Below the pieces are notes generated by a model, which worked only from the letters and a program-made list of their open reading frames with translations, ran no database searches and was not told the DNA's origin. Of a DNA stretch of 64,000 nucleotides, positions 20,188 through 31,979 are shown one piece after another; position 1 is the first letter of the stretch; each line of letters begins with the position of its first letter. Made by a program: the position numbers and the translations under genes. The DNA is taken from the NCBI GenBank assembly GCA_025200525.1, contig CM045761.1:82613551-82677550 (forward strand), written 5' to 3'. This DNA comes from Camellia lanceoleosa. Taxonomy: Eukaryota; Streptophyta; Magnoliopsida; Ericales; Theaceae.

Positions 20188-21075
20188 AATGGGCCTATGC
20201 GTCAGCTCAAAAGGCTTCCCAACCTGCTTCGCTCTGGCTCTCCCAGCCATTTCCTTTCCCTTCCTTATCCAATCCTCTTTGGTGGGTAGATAATCCAAAC
20301 CAAAGGTATGGGGGTTATGTGGCACTTGCCATCGCCTTCCGACGCTCCCATTTTTTCCAATCCTATCCCGGGGATGTGTTGAAGCTTGTTCATGAGGTAT
20401 ACAGATTAAGCACTGACATACACTCCCTCATTAACAGCCATGATGTTTTGCACAACCTGAGCCTCGGTTAAGGTAAAATCTGACATAAACACATCCTCCA
20501 TGCCGTGCTCAATTTCTAGGACTGGTGTAAATACCTCTGGTGGTGGATGGATTGATGAATTCCCAAAAACGATGGCTACTCCCTTCCCATGGGGGTATTT
20601 CATCATCTGATGTAAGGTGGACGATACTGCCTTTACCTGGTGCAGCCACGGCCGTCCTAAAAGCATGTTGAAAGTTGCAAGGACCTTTAAGACATGGAAA
20701 TCTATCTCACGTTGTCCTGGCCCAACTTTGATCTGGATTTTTACTGTCTCCATGACTTCTCGGCTCGTGTTGTCATATGCCCGAATTACCTGGGCAGTCG
20801 GCACAAAATCTGCGGTCTTTAAACCGATTGCATATGTTGTCCTTGCCGGGCAGACGTTGATGACGGACCCTGTGTCGACAAGCACTACGGGTATCCATTT
20901 GTTTCTACATTCCACAAAGATGTAGAGTGGTCTGTTATGGTTCACACCCTCAGGTAGCAATTCTTTATCGGAGAAACTCAACATCGGGGTAGCTCCTCCC
21001 GGGAAAACTAAGCCCATCAGCTGTTCGAGTGTGGTATCTATAGAGAGCTTGGCCATGGCTAAAAGGACAGCCTGC
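20188..21075 (-). pseudogene. Inner element: aspartic protease with intact DTG motif
   Basis: The main open part is 20406-21075. It reads KLSIDTTLEQLMGLVFPGG, then a flap region, then VVLVDTGSVINVCP with the catalytic Asp at 20874-20876, and NMLLGRPWLH. It would cleave the gag-pol polyprotein. The frame stops at 20406 (TAA where the outer copy has CAA), and the remaining part to 20188 shows MNKLQHIPGIGLEKMG in the same frame and, after a frame change, KRAKQVGK-like linker sequence. The 5' side (21075) is cut by a solo LTR, so the protease is separated from its gag. The outer copy has lost the Asp that this copy retains. Confidence 0.85.
21071..21075. repeat. Target-site duplication (imperfect) of nested solo LTR
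   Basis: CCTGC before the TGTAGACACC terminus compares with GCTGC at 23800-23804: four of five bases match. One mutation after insertion would explain it. Confidence 0.55.
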
Positions 21076-21329
21076 TGTAGACACCCCATTTTGACCAGCC
21101 CTAAGACTTGGGCACTTTATTTTGACCACCCTCACCAGAAAAATCAAATTGAAATTTTAATCCCAAAACTCACCCATTTTGGTCAAATTAACATACTTTT
21201 ATTTGAATTTATAATTTTGTATAATTTTACATAATTTTGTGTGTTTGTACAAATTTTTAGGTGTGTTTATATAAATTGGCATGTGATATAAAAACGATAA
21301 AAACACAAAAAAAAGGAAAAATAGAAGTA

Positions 21330-21460
21330 AAACATAAAAAAAAAAATAGAAAATCAATAAAAAGAAAAAAAAATGGGAACAAAGAGAATAAACAAAAAAA
21401 ATAGAAAATCAATAAAAAGAAAAAAAAAATGGGAACAAAGAGAATAAACAAAAGAGAGTG
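21330..21460. repeat. A-rich tandem duplication in solo LTR
   Basis: ATAGAAAATCAATAAAAAGA...ATGGGAACAAAGAGAATAAAC occurs twice in a row, about 62 bp apart. Confidence 0.75.
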
Positions 21461-21861
21461 GTGGTGGACATTTAAAAAAAAAAGAAAAAAAAAAAGAGAG
21501 AGTGGTAAGAGGAGACACGAGGCACACACTCAACACCCCACGAGGCAACACACATGCAAAGAAAGAGGAATCTTTCTTCTCTGGAAAGGCAGACCGAAGG
21601 GACACACTCATATACAGACCACCAACTTTTCTCATTGGAGGGACCGACTGAACCCACCTCTCTTGCTCTCTCTCTCTCTAAAAAACCAAGAAACCGATAC
21701 ACCCACGAGAGGAACAGAGAGACAACTCTCTCTTTCTGTGAACTATTTTCGGATTAAGCAGCTGCTTCTGGAGAGAAGAAAATGGTGAAGCTAAAACTGG
21801 GGGTGGGCTAAGACCAATTTCTCTCTCTCTCGAACGGGCTCTCCATTCACAACACACACAC

Positions 21862-22170
21862 ACAGCACACACGAGTGATACACAACACACACTGATACAC
21901 ACACATAGCACACACACCATGCACACAGACCCAACACACGGCATGCACACATTCACACACAGGTATATCATCAAACACAACCCAGCACAAACACACTGCC
22001 ACACTCACACAGCCCACAGCACACACGAGTGATACACAACACACACTGATACACACACATAGCACACACCATACACACAGACCCAACACACGGTATGCAC
22101 ACATTCACACACAGGTACATCATCAAACACAACCCAGCATAAACACACCGCCACACTCACACAGCTCATA
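21862..22170. repeat. CA-rich ~155-bp tandem duplication in solo LTR
   Basis: Two successive copies begin CAGCACACACGAGTGATACA (about 21865 and 22018) and end CACTCACACAGC, with few differences. More CA runs follow to 22345. The Cys/Val-rich minus-strand frames here are low-complexity artefacts. Confidence 0.85.
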
Positions 22171-23804
22171 GGCATATACATACATGATACACACCAAAAC
22201 ACATATGCACACAAGAGCACACGGGGAGGTGGCAACCTAAGAATTGTTGAACCACACACATAAACCTCTCTCTCTAGATTGACACACGGGGCACACTCAC
22301 ACAGCACACATGCACACACACACACACCGGGCACACTCACACAATACAAGACAACAATATAGGCTCCAAAGTAAAGCAACAAAGAACATCGTAACACCAC
22401 CAAAGATCCAAAGAAGTTCTCTTAGAGGCCTTGATATTAATGGGCCATTAGCATTGGTTCATATATCAACGCCCATTTGGCCCATTTTTTGGTGGTTGAA
22501 TAGTGCTTGGCCGTGGGTTTGTTTGCATCTCTTTGGACCCAATTTGTAAAGAAATTGATGGGAGTTAAGGCATAATGGGGTGATGGGGTCCAGCAAAGAT
22601 ATGGTTTATAACGGTCTATTTATGATGATTGATCATGTGATTCTCATGTGACTTTATATGAGGTTTTGCTCGAGCCATCTCTGCCAGGAGTGATTAAGGT
22701 GTCACTGTTTCATTTTATTTTTATTTTGAGTGTTTGTGAGGATTTTTTATTTGTATTTTGATTCACCTCCGTTGGATCTGTAATAATTAAAGTGTTGTAA
22801 TAATTCCCCATCCCGCTTCTTTCTATCGCATTCTTTAATCGCTTTCCCTAACTGTACATATGTATATATTTGACATGTCATGCATATCCCTGCTTTACAT
22901 CCATGTTCCATGCATTAAGATTCGGCTACATTTCCATGTGTGGATTTAATCAATTCTTCTGTGATTCTATGCTTTACCTCATGTTATTGAGATGATTCAC
23001 ATGTCATATCTTAGAAGCTAAATCTTTAGCTGCATCTCATGAGTGAATTGCATTAGGATTTCTGTATATAGGATCATGCATATTTCACTAACTTTGTTTT
23101 GTAAATGTTCGAGGGATGTCGATAACTCTGTGAGTTTTTATGTTTTAGCATCCCATTTGTGTGTGAATTTTCTTATTATGTTTAGCATCCTACCATGTGG
23201 CTAATTGCTTAAGTGATAAACTGTTTGAATGCCTGTGGATGAAGGTTTGTTGCTTGAATTGGAATAATTCAATAAATGTACGTTTTAAGCCCACTTTGCA
23301 GTGGCAAATTCACAAACTTGAAGCCCACTTTGTCAAGTGGCAAATTCAAACCCTTTTCGAAAAACAAACATGAAGTTGAATTGTTCCAATTTGAGTAAAC
23401 TAGTCTATACTTGTATGCTTCACATAGTAAATTTTAGGATTTACTAAAATAATCAGAACATGAACATATAAAGAAAATAAAAGTCATATCATGGTTTAGT
23501 AGAGGCCGATCTTTTCTTTGAGAGCGGTGCTCATTATTGACCTTCCCTCTCATACCTAAGGTTCCGAGCCAAGCATCCTTGGTTATGACTTAACGGGCCT
23601 TGGCACCGAGTCATGGGTTTTCTAATTTCCCAAAATATTAGGTGGCGACTCTGAGATCTGATGACGCAGTCCATTTTTGACAAAATTGCAATAAAATGGA
23701 TTTTCAATAAAAGTTGTCAAATCTTGACTCTCATCTACGTTTCACATTGCACTCGTGAAACTTGAGATCAATGAGATCTCAGGAGTCCGAATCATTAACG
23801 CTGC

Positions 23805-24652
23805 AGGTACCCCCGGTATGTTACTGGACTGTCCATAAAATTTCGGATGCCATGTTCATCAATCTTTTTTAACTACTTCAGTATAGCCTCTTCTTCAATT
23901 TGCTTCTCTTTCTGTCTCTCAGCTTCCTTATCCTTTCCAGATGCCTCTGGCTAGTCTAGGTGCGGGGGCTTGAAATATCGCCCGCTTCATGTCATATAAT
24001 CAACCTCACCAATATACCAGGTGTCGTCTGGTTGTTTGCTTCCCCAATCCTCATTTGTGTGGGCAAGACATAAATCATCGTCCTCCTACCACATTCCATC
24101 GGCCGCCGACAGACACCTATCCGGCTCCGGTATGATTGTACTCGCAGTACTTTCAGCCCACATGCTCGCAGCATTTTTTGTCCTTGTGCACGCAGCACTT
24201 TTAATCCCCTCATGGGTTTTAGCTTTCCTGATTCTCTCAGAATCCCAAAACCTTTCTTGTTCCACCTGCGTTGGCGCAGTTTGTTGTTCAGCTTTCCCTG
24301 CATTCACAATGCCCCAGTCCTAAGCGAAATTCTTTGTACCGGCACTTTCCGGCAATGTATTCTGACTTTCGGCCCTCCCGGCCACAACTGATATCCTCGC
24401 CCCTGCCGAGCCCTGTTCTGGTTAGAACGCTTCCACAACATCCGGTTGATCATCCAGCCATCCGGTAGCCTCTACCGATTCCTCATAATCAAACCAGTTG
24501 ACTGCCGCGTCCCCCAATTCTTGGTCATTGAAAAACTGGAGGTTAGCAAAGTCCTCTTCTACAGCCACCAAATCACTTGTCCCCTGCTCAAATCTATCCC
24601 CCTGGATCACACATAGTTCTGCCCTCTCTGGCAATTCTACACTTGGCTCAAC
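23805..24652 (-). pseudogene. Inner element: gag-to-protease linker (pseudogene)
   Basis: The minus-strand frames match the outer linker at 771-1440: VAVEEDFANLQFFNDQELGD (24530-24580), EDDDLCLAHTNEDWG, SGRYFKPPHLD then TAG at 23951-23953, PEASGKDKEAERQKEKQ. The frame is broken several times (TGA in MT-stop-SGR, TAG near 24651). The acidic spacer has no enzymatic motif. Confidence 0.65.
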
Positions 24653-25403
24653 CTAGCCCACTGACAGAATGTAATCACTCGGATCGTAGGCTTCCCTAGC
24701 AAAATTCCCAGACTGCACAAACCCTAACTCAACAATTCCATCCTCCTCTGTAATCTCCCATGTTCTGTCTTCGACAGCCACCACTATTGGCTCAGGCTGG
24801 GTTGTGGAGATGTCAAACATGCACAAAAAGTCAGTGCAGTTAGGAAGGAGCACCTCCGGCTTAGGTAGATGAGAAGGAGTGATATAGGTGCTAGGATCGT
24901 AAGACACGATCCCAGTCTGGATAAAGTTGATTCTTTTGGGAGGTGGAGCTTGGTTGTGTGTAGGGAGCGGGTTGGTTGTGACATTGGGTCTTTCTGGTGG
25001 CAAAATCACCTGTTTGTCAACGAGGTCTTGAATCTCGTGACGTAATCTGAAACATTGGTCGGTGTCATGACCGTGTTGTTAGTGATATGCGCAATATTTG
25101 GCTGGGTTGTGAGTGGGGGGGGAGTGGATTTGGCAACGACCTCGGCTCCAGGGGTTTTAGATGCCCTTTTCTGATTAAGACCCCTAGAGCTTTGGACAGG
25201 GGCATATACAATGGGGTGAAGGTTCTTTGGCCTCTGGGTTGGTATTGGGTGGTTTGTGGATTGCTTCTAGATGCACTGGAGAAACGCGTGGCTGTCGCGG
25301 GTCTTGGAAGAGGAGGGGGAATGGTGGCGACCATGCTTACCTCTGAAGCTCTTGCAGTTGCAGCGCCACTCGAGCCTGCATTGTTGTTGTGGTTAAAGGT
25401 TCT
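24653..25403 (-). pseudogene. Inner element: gag C-terminus with broken zinc knuckle
   Basis: Just upstream of PPERPNVTTN in the same frame the sequence encodes KYCAYH, stop (TAA), QHGHDTDQCFRLRHEIQDLVDK: a gag zinc knuckle of the C-x2-H-x4-H-x4-C type with a stop in the middle (about 25045-25095). After it comes LPNCTDFLCMFDISTTQPEP and an acidic tail. The 25065-25334 part (Pro/Arg/Ser-rich) is in another frame, so at least one indel lies between the capsid part and the knuckle. The knuckle would bind element RNA for packaging. Confidence 0.6.
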
Positions 25404-26312
25404 TCAGGACTGATCTCTGTCTTGGTCAATCAGACCCTGTTTCATTGTATCTTCAATTTGTACCCCCATCTCGTGCAGATCTGAAAAGGTGGGAAAGGGG
25501 AACACAATCATTTTTTGCATCAGTTTTGGCTGAAGATTGCGCACAATCATCCGATTCTGGTCCTTATCAGTGGGCCTTAAGGTCATCATCGAGGCCTTCG
25601 CCCTCCACCGGGTTATGAATTTCGAGAAGCTCTCTTTAGGCTCTTGCCTTGTTGTTTCGAGATCATGGGTTGTAATCTCGATTTGAGTGTTGTAAGAGTA
25701 TTGCGCAACGAAGGCCTCAGCCATCTCATCCCAACTCTGCTTGAAATCGTCCTCTAACTTCGCGTACCAGATAGCAGCCACACCCGACAGGGTCCGGCCG
25801 AATAGAGAAAGCTTCTGCGGTCTGGTGAGACCCATTGGCCGTAGTATGTCTGAGAATAACCGGAAGTAGACCATGGGATCCCCAAATCCGTCAAAGCGAT
25901 CGATCTGTGGCATTTTGAACCTATCCGGCAGCGTCACAGCCACATCGGTATATCCGTCCTCGATATCCGGGATAGCCTTTACCCTTTGGGATTTTTTGAA
26001 TAGTTTCTCGAGTTTGCTCAACTTCAGTGCTGTAGGGTCTACTTCGAACTCGAAGGGAGAGTCGGGGTGGTTGATGGGTGTATGTGCCTTGGATAATTGG
26101 GGTGGAAGCGGGGCGGAGCTGGCCCCGTTAGAATGTCTGTGTCCTCCTGGATGGTATGGACATTTGGCAAGATATTCTGAGCATTTGGCAGGACATTCGC
26201 GCTTGGTGTCTCGCCAGTAGCGACCCCCGTGGGAGGAACCGGATGAGGCTAATGCTCGCTTGTCATTGAGCCGGTAATTAGCTCTCATTGGAGGCCATGA
26301 TTGTGGGCTCAT
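25404..26312 (-). CDS. Inner element gag (capsid domain, Retrotrans_gag)
   Basis: Open for about 302 codons. The N-terminal 85 residues are low complexity and may be out of the true frame. From FEFEVDPTALKLSKLEKLF onward it is the Tat gag capsid: MPQIDRFDGFGDPMVYFRLF, LSGVAAIWYAKLEDDFKQSW, EAFVAQYSYNTQIEITTHDL, ESFSKFITRWRAKA, then MIVRNLQPKL. This assembles the cytoplasmic particle. It stops at 25404 before the zinc knuckle because of decay. Upstream near 26401 a methionine-rich start (MEEMIARLK in one frame) may be the original N-terminus. No intact start could be fixed. Confidence 0.82.
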   Translation of the reverse strand: MSPQSWPPMRANYRLNDKRALASSGSSHGGRYWRDTKRECPAKCSEYLAKCPYHPGGHRHSNGASSAPLPPQLSKAHTPINHPDSPFEFEVDPTALKLSKLEKLFKKSQRVKAIPDIEDGYTDVAVTLPDRFKMPQIDRFDGFGDPMVYFRLFSDILRPMGLTRPQKLSLFGRTLSGVAAIWYAKLEDDFKQSWDEMAEAFVAQYSYNTQIEITTHDLETTRQEPKESFSKFITRWRAKASMMTLRPTDKDQNRMIVRNLQPKLMQKMIVFPFPTFSDLHEMGVQIEDTMKQGLIDQDRDQS

Positions 26313-27328
26313 TGCTTAGAGAACTCGCTTATGGCAAATGCCTCCTCCTCAGATTTGTTTATACTCTCTTGAGTCGGGCGATCATTTCTTCCATTCGCCA
26401 TGTTCTACCGATCCCGCCGACCGACCGGTATGTGTATCTCTATGGCAGAAACTGAGACCTCACTGATCACATCGCTAGGGTAGACCATCGCCTGGTGACC
26501 TCTACTCAGACACCTGCGCTTTCTCCGCCTCGACAACCGGGGTAGAGAATGAAACATCGTTGTCCGTCAACCGGATCCTCGACGATTGAGTCAGTGACCT
26601 CTTGTCCAGAGTGCTTGGGGAATATCTGCTTGGTTTGAAGCAATTGTGCTAAAACTACCTAGCAAAAAGAGAAATAAAGCAATAAGGAAATAAATAACCA
26701 GATAAACGAACAGCATAACAGCTTAAAATAAACACACAACACACAACTGGGCATAACAACACACGGTCGATAAACTGAATACACACTGTCCTCAAACACT
26801 GATCATTATCCTCAATCACTGCTCAAAATCAATCGATACTCCGCAGATAATCGATTCTCAAACACCGACCGATGCTCAGAGCTGATGCCCAAACTCGTAA
26901 ACTGATACATGCATTTCCCTGTAGAGATGCACTCTAAAAGCACATAACAGATAAGTGAGAGCCAAAACACCCCTATGTTAGGGTAGGGTTTTCCTGTCCT
27001 ATTTTGTCAGGAGCTAAGGTTTCACTACGCACGCAGCGGTTTCAAACAACCTATATCGGGTAAGTAACCTGTCCTAGTTTGGAATGGTCACTACGGATTC
27101 CAAATATGCACTAGGTCAAATGGTCAAAAGGGTGCCCCAGAAACCGGGTTTGTGTTTCCATATCGGCAGAGCTCAGAACCGTAAGCCTTATGGCACGCAG
27201 CCTCGCAAACCAACGAGAATAGCAGATGGCAAACACAGTGTCCTAGGCGCACCAATGCACATGCAATGCAAAGAAACACATAAGTGTAATCAAAACAAGA
27301 TATCATGAGTTCGAGTCAAGCTCTCTAA
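26313..27328. other. 5' leader of inner element (primer site to gag)
   Basis: About 1 kb without a supported gene on either strand. I looked here for the extra sense ORF that defines Ogre elements and saw none. The distal part carries remnants of the gag N-terminus (26313-26401). Confidence 0.55.
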
Positions 27329-27347
27329 CTCTCTAGCAGAGTTGCCA
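27329..27347 (-). other. Probable primer binding site of inner element
   Basis: Five bases inside the 5' LTR end, the minus strand reads TGGCAACTCTGCTAGAGAG. It starts with TGG (pairing with a tRNA CCA end) and is at the right distance. It resembles the TGGCGACTCTGCTGGGGA-type sites of Tat/Ogre elements, with several mutations. The tRNA identity is not assigned. Confidence 0.6.
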
Positions 27348-27352
27348 GAAGC

Positions 27353-30300
27353 TGTAGACGTCCCCGAACGTCCCGGGAGGGAAATCCCGTTTTGTTCATT
27401 TGGGCTCACTACAGTTCAGGACTCAATGTCACGGTCCTGTATCTAATCTCGCAGAGTGCAATGCAAGACCGATGAATCATCAAAGAGTCCAAATCCGGCA
27501 AATCGTTTTTGAAAACAGAAATTTTTTGAAAGAAGTGCCAAACATGGATTGCTTTGCCAGATATAGAGTCGCCACCTAAATATTTTATTTTGGGAGAATT
27601 TAGGAAACCCTGACTTGTTGCCTAAGGCCACGTGTCCGTCATTACCAAAGTTGCCTCGGCTCAGGAACTTGGGTACGATTGGGGAAGGTCACTTCGTGAG
27701 CACCCCCGCTCGCCCGATCAAAGATCGGCCTCTACTAACCATGATATCTAGTTTTGAAAACTTTATGCGTTCTTATTCCGGTTATTAGCCTAGATTTACT
27801 ATGTGATGCGCACAGCAAACAAATATAGACCGGATCGCCTGAATTGGAACAAAACATCTCATGTTTGTTTTGAAAATGGTTTGCTACTCGCAAGTAGGCT
27901 AAAATGTGGATTTTGCCACCCTCAGGTGGGCTTAAGAAAACATGATTTTGCCACTATCTAGTGGGCTTAAAACTCTTAATTGATGAATTGTTCCAATTCA
28001 AATAACCCAATCTTCACCCACAGGCATTCCAGCAGTTATATCACATAAGCACATAGCCTCATGGTAAGCATGTTATCATGGCAGTCACTCACACGCATGC
28101 AAGGATGCTAAAGTATAAACACTTACCGAGTACTCCAAGCCAAAGAAATAAGCCAATTAGAAATCATGCAAGAATCCTAACTATGCTGAGATGCCTAATG
28201 CAACACATACAAGAATGCAACTAAGACAGGGTCGGCTATTCTAAGATAGCATGTGATGATGCTACAGCTAACACGTATTCAACTTGAAATTGAAATACAA
28301 TGCAGTTAGTATGATGCGCCGAGCCCAGTGCATGCAAGACAAATGAATGGATGCAAACATGCGAGCATAAGTATGCTAATTGAAACATGCCCTAATCTAA
28401 CCATCATAAGCTGGTCAATAAAAGGGAGAAAGACGTGGGGTTGGAAGACATACATCACACACACGCACACTTATTACAATTGTGCCCTCGCTCGGAGGGT
28501 CCGAATAAATAGTGTATAGTCCAAATAAATAATACAGTCCGAATAAGTACAAAACCATAATTAATTAACAGATTAACTAAGAAATGAAATAAACTAGCAT
28601 GCTAATCGATGGGCCGCCTCAGCTCTGTTCTGAATGATGAATGATGCATGCTTGAGTTGCCTGGTGCGGAAATCCATTGCGATGCCCCGATTCGCCTCTG
28701 TTTGCAATTAATGCCAGAATGCTGTGCGAAGCTCCAGAAGGTTGTTGATTTCTGATTTGCTGCAACAGAGAGCAAGAAAAGGGCATGGCAAAGTATTTTC
28801 ACATATGTATGTATGACTACTCTTCAGGGAGTGTAGTCCTCGATCCTTGTGCCACCAATCATGCATCTCGATGCATGATGGCCGAGGAGTCGAATTGCAC
28901 AACTCGATGTGAAATGAATGCACATAAAAACACAACAAGACCTAAACTCCATCATAGGTAATCCGGAGTGTCGGCGACCGGGAATTGAGACACGTTCCGT
29001 CACTCGGAGTACGAAACGTCCCTCGTTTCCCGTGCTTGGGCTAACTCCTATCCCAAACACGATGCAAATGAGATGGCATACACAATGCGACTAATATACA
29101 ACCTAGCATACGCAATGCTATGAAATGATATACACAATGCTCTAACATGCAACCTAGCATACGCAATGCTATGGACCGAAATGGCATACACAATGCACAA
29201 TGGACTTACACCAACATGAGTGGACCTTAGCCACACTCACATCAGTGGCCATTAGATGAAAATGAGACAACCGAAATGCGTGCACACATGCACGAAGCAA
29301 GAGACCGACCCTAAGGCATCAAATGCCACTCTACCAAAGCATGGCAAGGGATGAAAGATGGCATAAAATGGCACATGATATAGCTCTGAAATAGCATAAA
29401 ATATGGTCCCAAAACATGCAAATATGTCATACAATGCATGCTATAGGCCCCAAAACTCAAAACTAGACACATGTATTGAACCATAACCATGCAAAGCAAG
29501 CATTATTTGACTATGAAGCACAAAGACAGAGCCAAGACAGTCCCAAAACATGCACATTACTAGTTTAAAGCATGGCCAAAAAATGCTAACATGATGGGCT
29601 AAAACAACATGCAACATTGGCTAGCAAGCATGGGTTGTATTACAACTATATGATGCGCATGAGATCTCATCAAACCATCCAAAAACGGTGAACAAAACAT
29701 GTCAAAATATGTCAAAATAACCATCGAAATGCAGCCAATGCATACAAAAATGATGGGCTCCTTTGGAGGGACATGCAAGAGGTTACTCAACACATACAAG
29801 ATAGACACTTAGCATGGAAAAACCAACTCTAGAAATGGATTATGACAGCCCTAAAACTCACCAAATAGGCCCTGGAATTGGTCTAAGAAACATGCAAATG
29901 GAAGGCCCTTTGAAAGGCCTTGAATAGGATTGCTCTTTACATGCATCATAGACATAAAATATGGAAAAATGGGCTCTTGACAGAGCTTAGGCAGACCTTA
30001 AAACCCACAAAATGAGGCCTGAAACATGACTTCAATGCATGCAAAATAGAGTCTCTTTGGAAGGCCAACAATGCTAGTAAAGAGAATGAGGGGTGAGAGG
30101 GTCACCCCTCTATGATTTTGGAGCTCAAAAGTACATCAAAGCCACTAAAAATCCACTGGATTTCAGAGGCTGAGAGGCCAAAACAAGGCCAATGCAAATG
30201 CTCAAATGTATGGCTCAAAGCATGAGGAAATAAAGCATGCAAGGAAGGAGGTGACTCCAAACAGAAAAGTGACCTCAAACAAAATTAAAGAGGAGGTCAA

Positions 30301-31974
30301 AACAAGACTTTTTCCAGTTTATAACAAATCTCAAAAATGTTCACAAGTAAGGCTAAAATAGGATGCAAAAATAGCCCTAAAAGAGAGATTGGGCAAACAA
30401 GGAAGTAGATGGCCCCAAAAAGCAAAGTGTCCTTAAAAAAAGTTGAAGAGGGGCTCAAAATAAGACACTTCACAGTTTAGGTCGAAGCCCAGAAATGCTT
30501 GCAAATGGGGCTAAGAAATGAAGCAAAAGAATGCAAGAAAAGGGGAAATGGAGACTTACCCTTGTAGCACAGCAATGCAGTAGCTTTTGGTCCAAGATTG
30601 TGAGCTCTCAACCTCTAAAAATTAGCTTCAAGGGGCTGGAATAGATGGTAGAGGTGGTAGGCTAGGAGTTGTAGTGTAAAATGGCCAAGAACAAGGGTGT
30701 TTGGAGGCTTGAAGTAAAGAGATGGAGGGTTGTATGTATATATCTCAGCCCAAAGCTTCTAACCCTTGCAAATAGAGGTGGAAGGTGTGTTTTATAGAGG
30801 GAGAAGGCCATGGCTTCTTGGAGAAGCCTCAAAGGGGGGGTCAAAGCTTCTAAAAGAAGCTTGACCAAAAGGGTCAAGCTTCTTCAAGAAGCTTGACCAA
30901 AGGGTCAAACTTCCTTTGGAAGCTAAGAAAAGGGTGCAAAACCACCTTAAAAGGACCACAAACAAGGACAAATCCTCAGACAGAAGGTCAGGTGCAAAAC
31001 AGCTGGTACAGCTGGAATGCACTCAAGGAGACAAGACTGGCCGACCAGGTTCAAAAGGCCAAGGTGGTTGGCCCGCCACCTCCCCTGATCGGCCTACCAG
31101 GGGTCAAAAAGTTCAAGAAGAATCACTGGTTGGCCACCCCAGAAAGGTGGCCTCCCAGATGAGTGCAACACAACTGTGTAGTGAAAAACCAGAAAATATG
31201 GCCTAGGGGAGAGAAAAACCAGCTTTTTACGGGGGGTTCAAAAGGGTCAAGAAGAATTACTGGTCGGCCTACCCATATTGGTGGCCTTCCAGATGAGCAC
31301 AACACAATGGTGGTGTGAAAAACCAGAAATTGTGGCTCAAAAGTAAGAAAAACCAGCTTTCTGTCAGAAAAACCAGCTTTAGGAGAGAGAAAATGAGAAA
31401 ATTGGTTTTTCAGAGGAAAAGGTGGCATCCCACCATCCTACCATCTCCCTAGCAATGAAATAAAGGTCCATACCAAAAATGAACCCAAACCGATGCAAAA
31501 CGAAGGTTCGGGGGCCAAAACAGGGCGCCCCAAAGTCATATAAGCCGGAGGTGGCGTATGACCACGAAGGTGGTCTCCCGAGCCACAGTGTCCTTTTAAG
31601 GAGAGGAAACAAGGTGTGTGCCAAAAACCGAAGCAAACGGAGGTAATTAGGCGATCCGGAACCAAGGCGCACAACCGACGGCTCAGATTGGAAACTGGCC
31701 TCCAAACGGGAAAAATGGCCTACAACCACGAAACGTATCCTATGGCCACTGAGAGATAGTCTACGAGACCTCTCCCTCCCTTTGGGAAGAGAAAACAGAG
31801 AAAACGGGAACCCGTTTCGCAAACCGAGGCAGAGCACAAAAGAGTCCGGAAGTCTAGAGGCAAGGCTCGCAGCCGAGACTCTGAAACTCCAGAACGAGCG
31901 AAATATGCAACATCACCGAGCGCTCAATTGGTGACGTCTGAGTCTTAAGGTCGGTCAAAAAAGGGGTGTCTACA
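27353..31974 (-). repeat. 5' LTR of inner element (LTR copy 2)
   Basis: Canonical termini TGTAGACGTCC at 27353 and GTGTCTACA at 31974, followed by the GGATG duplication. It aligns along its length to 4085-8729. Differences are mostly transitions, including loss of CpG-containing palindromes in the 31039-31103 region, plus small indels. It contains the same TATA box (30791-30796) and the same degenerate internal repeats. No gene. Confidence 0.93.
31039..31103. promoter_or_regulatory. GC-rich palindrome cluster in LTR 2 (decayed)
   Basis: GGCCGACCAGG is kept. The two larger palindromes of LTR 1 are here GGTGGTTGGCCCGCCACC and TGATCGGCCTACCAG. The changes are largely C/T or G/A at CpG. Confidence 0.55.
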
Positions 31975-31979
31975 GGATG
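31975..31979. repeat. Right target-site duplication GGATG of inner element
   Basis: The second copy of the five bases at 4080-4084. From here the outer pol frame continues (D-R-C-Q, then FEQIK). Confidence 0.93.

Larger units (their letters stand above)
21076..23799 (+). repeat. Solo LTR (Tat-type, different subfamily) nested in inner element
   Basis: It starts TGTAGACACCCCATTTTGACC, the same terminus style as the outer LTR (44394). Its 3' part (23480-23760) aligns with the outer LTR at 47310-47610, with shared words TAGTAGAGGCCGATCTTT and AGGTGGCGACTCTG, giving + orientation. It ends around 23799, though the final CA is not clear. No internal region accompanies it and the inner element's linker continues directly on both sides, hence solo LTR. 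It contains A-rich duplications and CA-rich repeats. No gene is seen. The exact right end is uncertain by a few bases. Confidence 0.78.
4085..31974 (-). mobile_element. INNER giant Tat-lineage Ty3/gypsy retrotransposon, 27.9 kb
   Basis: It is bounded by LTRs at 4085-8729 and 27353-31974 and by the GGATG duplication. On the minus strand the order is: 5' LTR (27353-31974), primer binding site (27329-27347), leader, gag (25404-26312), linker, protease (20406-21075), RT (18241-19254), RNase H-aRNase H-integrase (16166-18292), then two genes on the opposite (plus) strand, polypurine tract (8730-8742) and 3' LTR. A 2.7-kb solo LTR is nested at 21076-23799, so the element itself is about 25 kb. The size rivals Ogre elements, but I see no extra sense ORF between primer site and gag, so it looks closer to Retand-like Tat elements. 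The two LTRs differ by a few percent. Coding is close to intact in the integrase half and broken elsewhere. Confidence 0.93.

Noticed and set aside
21678..22403. Minus-strand Cys/Val-rich open frames in CA-rich DNA
   Set aside because: Translation of (TG)n-rich sequence inside a solo LTR; low complexity only.
26313..27328. Ogre-type extra ORF upstream of gag
   Set aside because: No long sense (minus-strand) open frame or familiar motif lies between primer site and gag.
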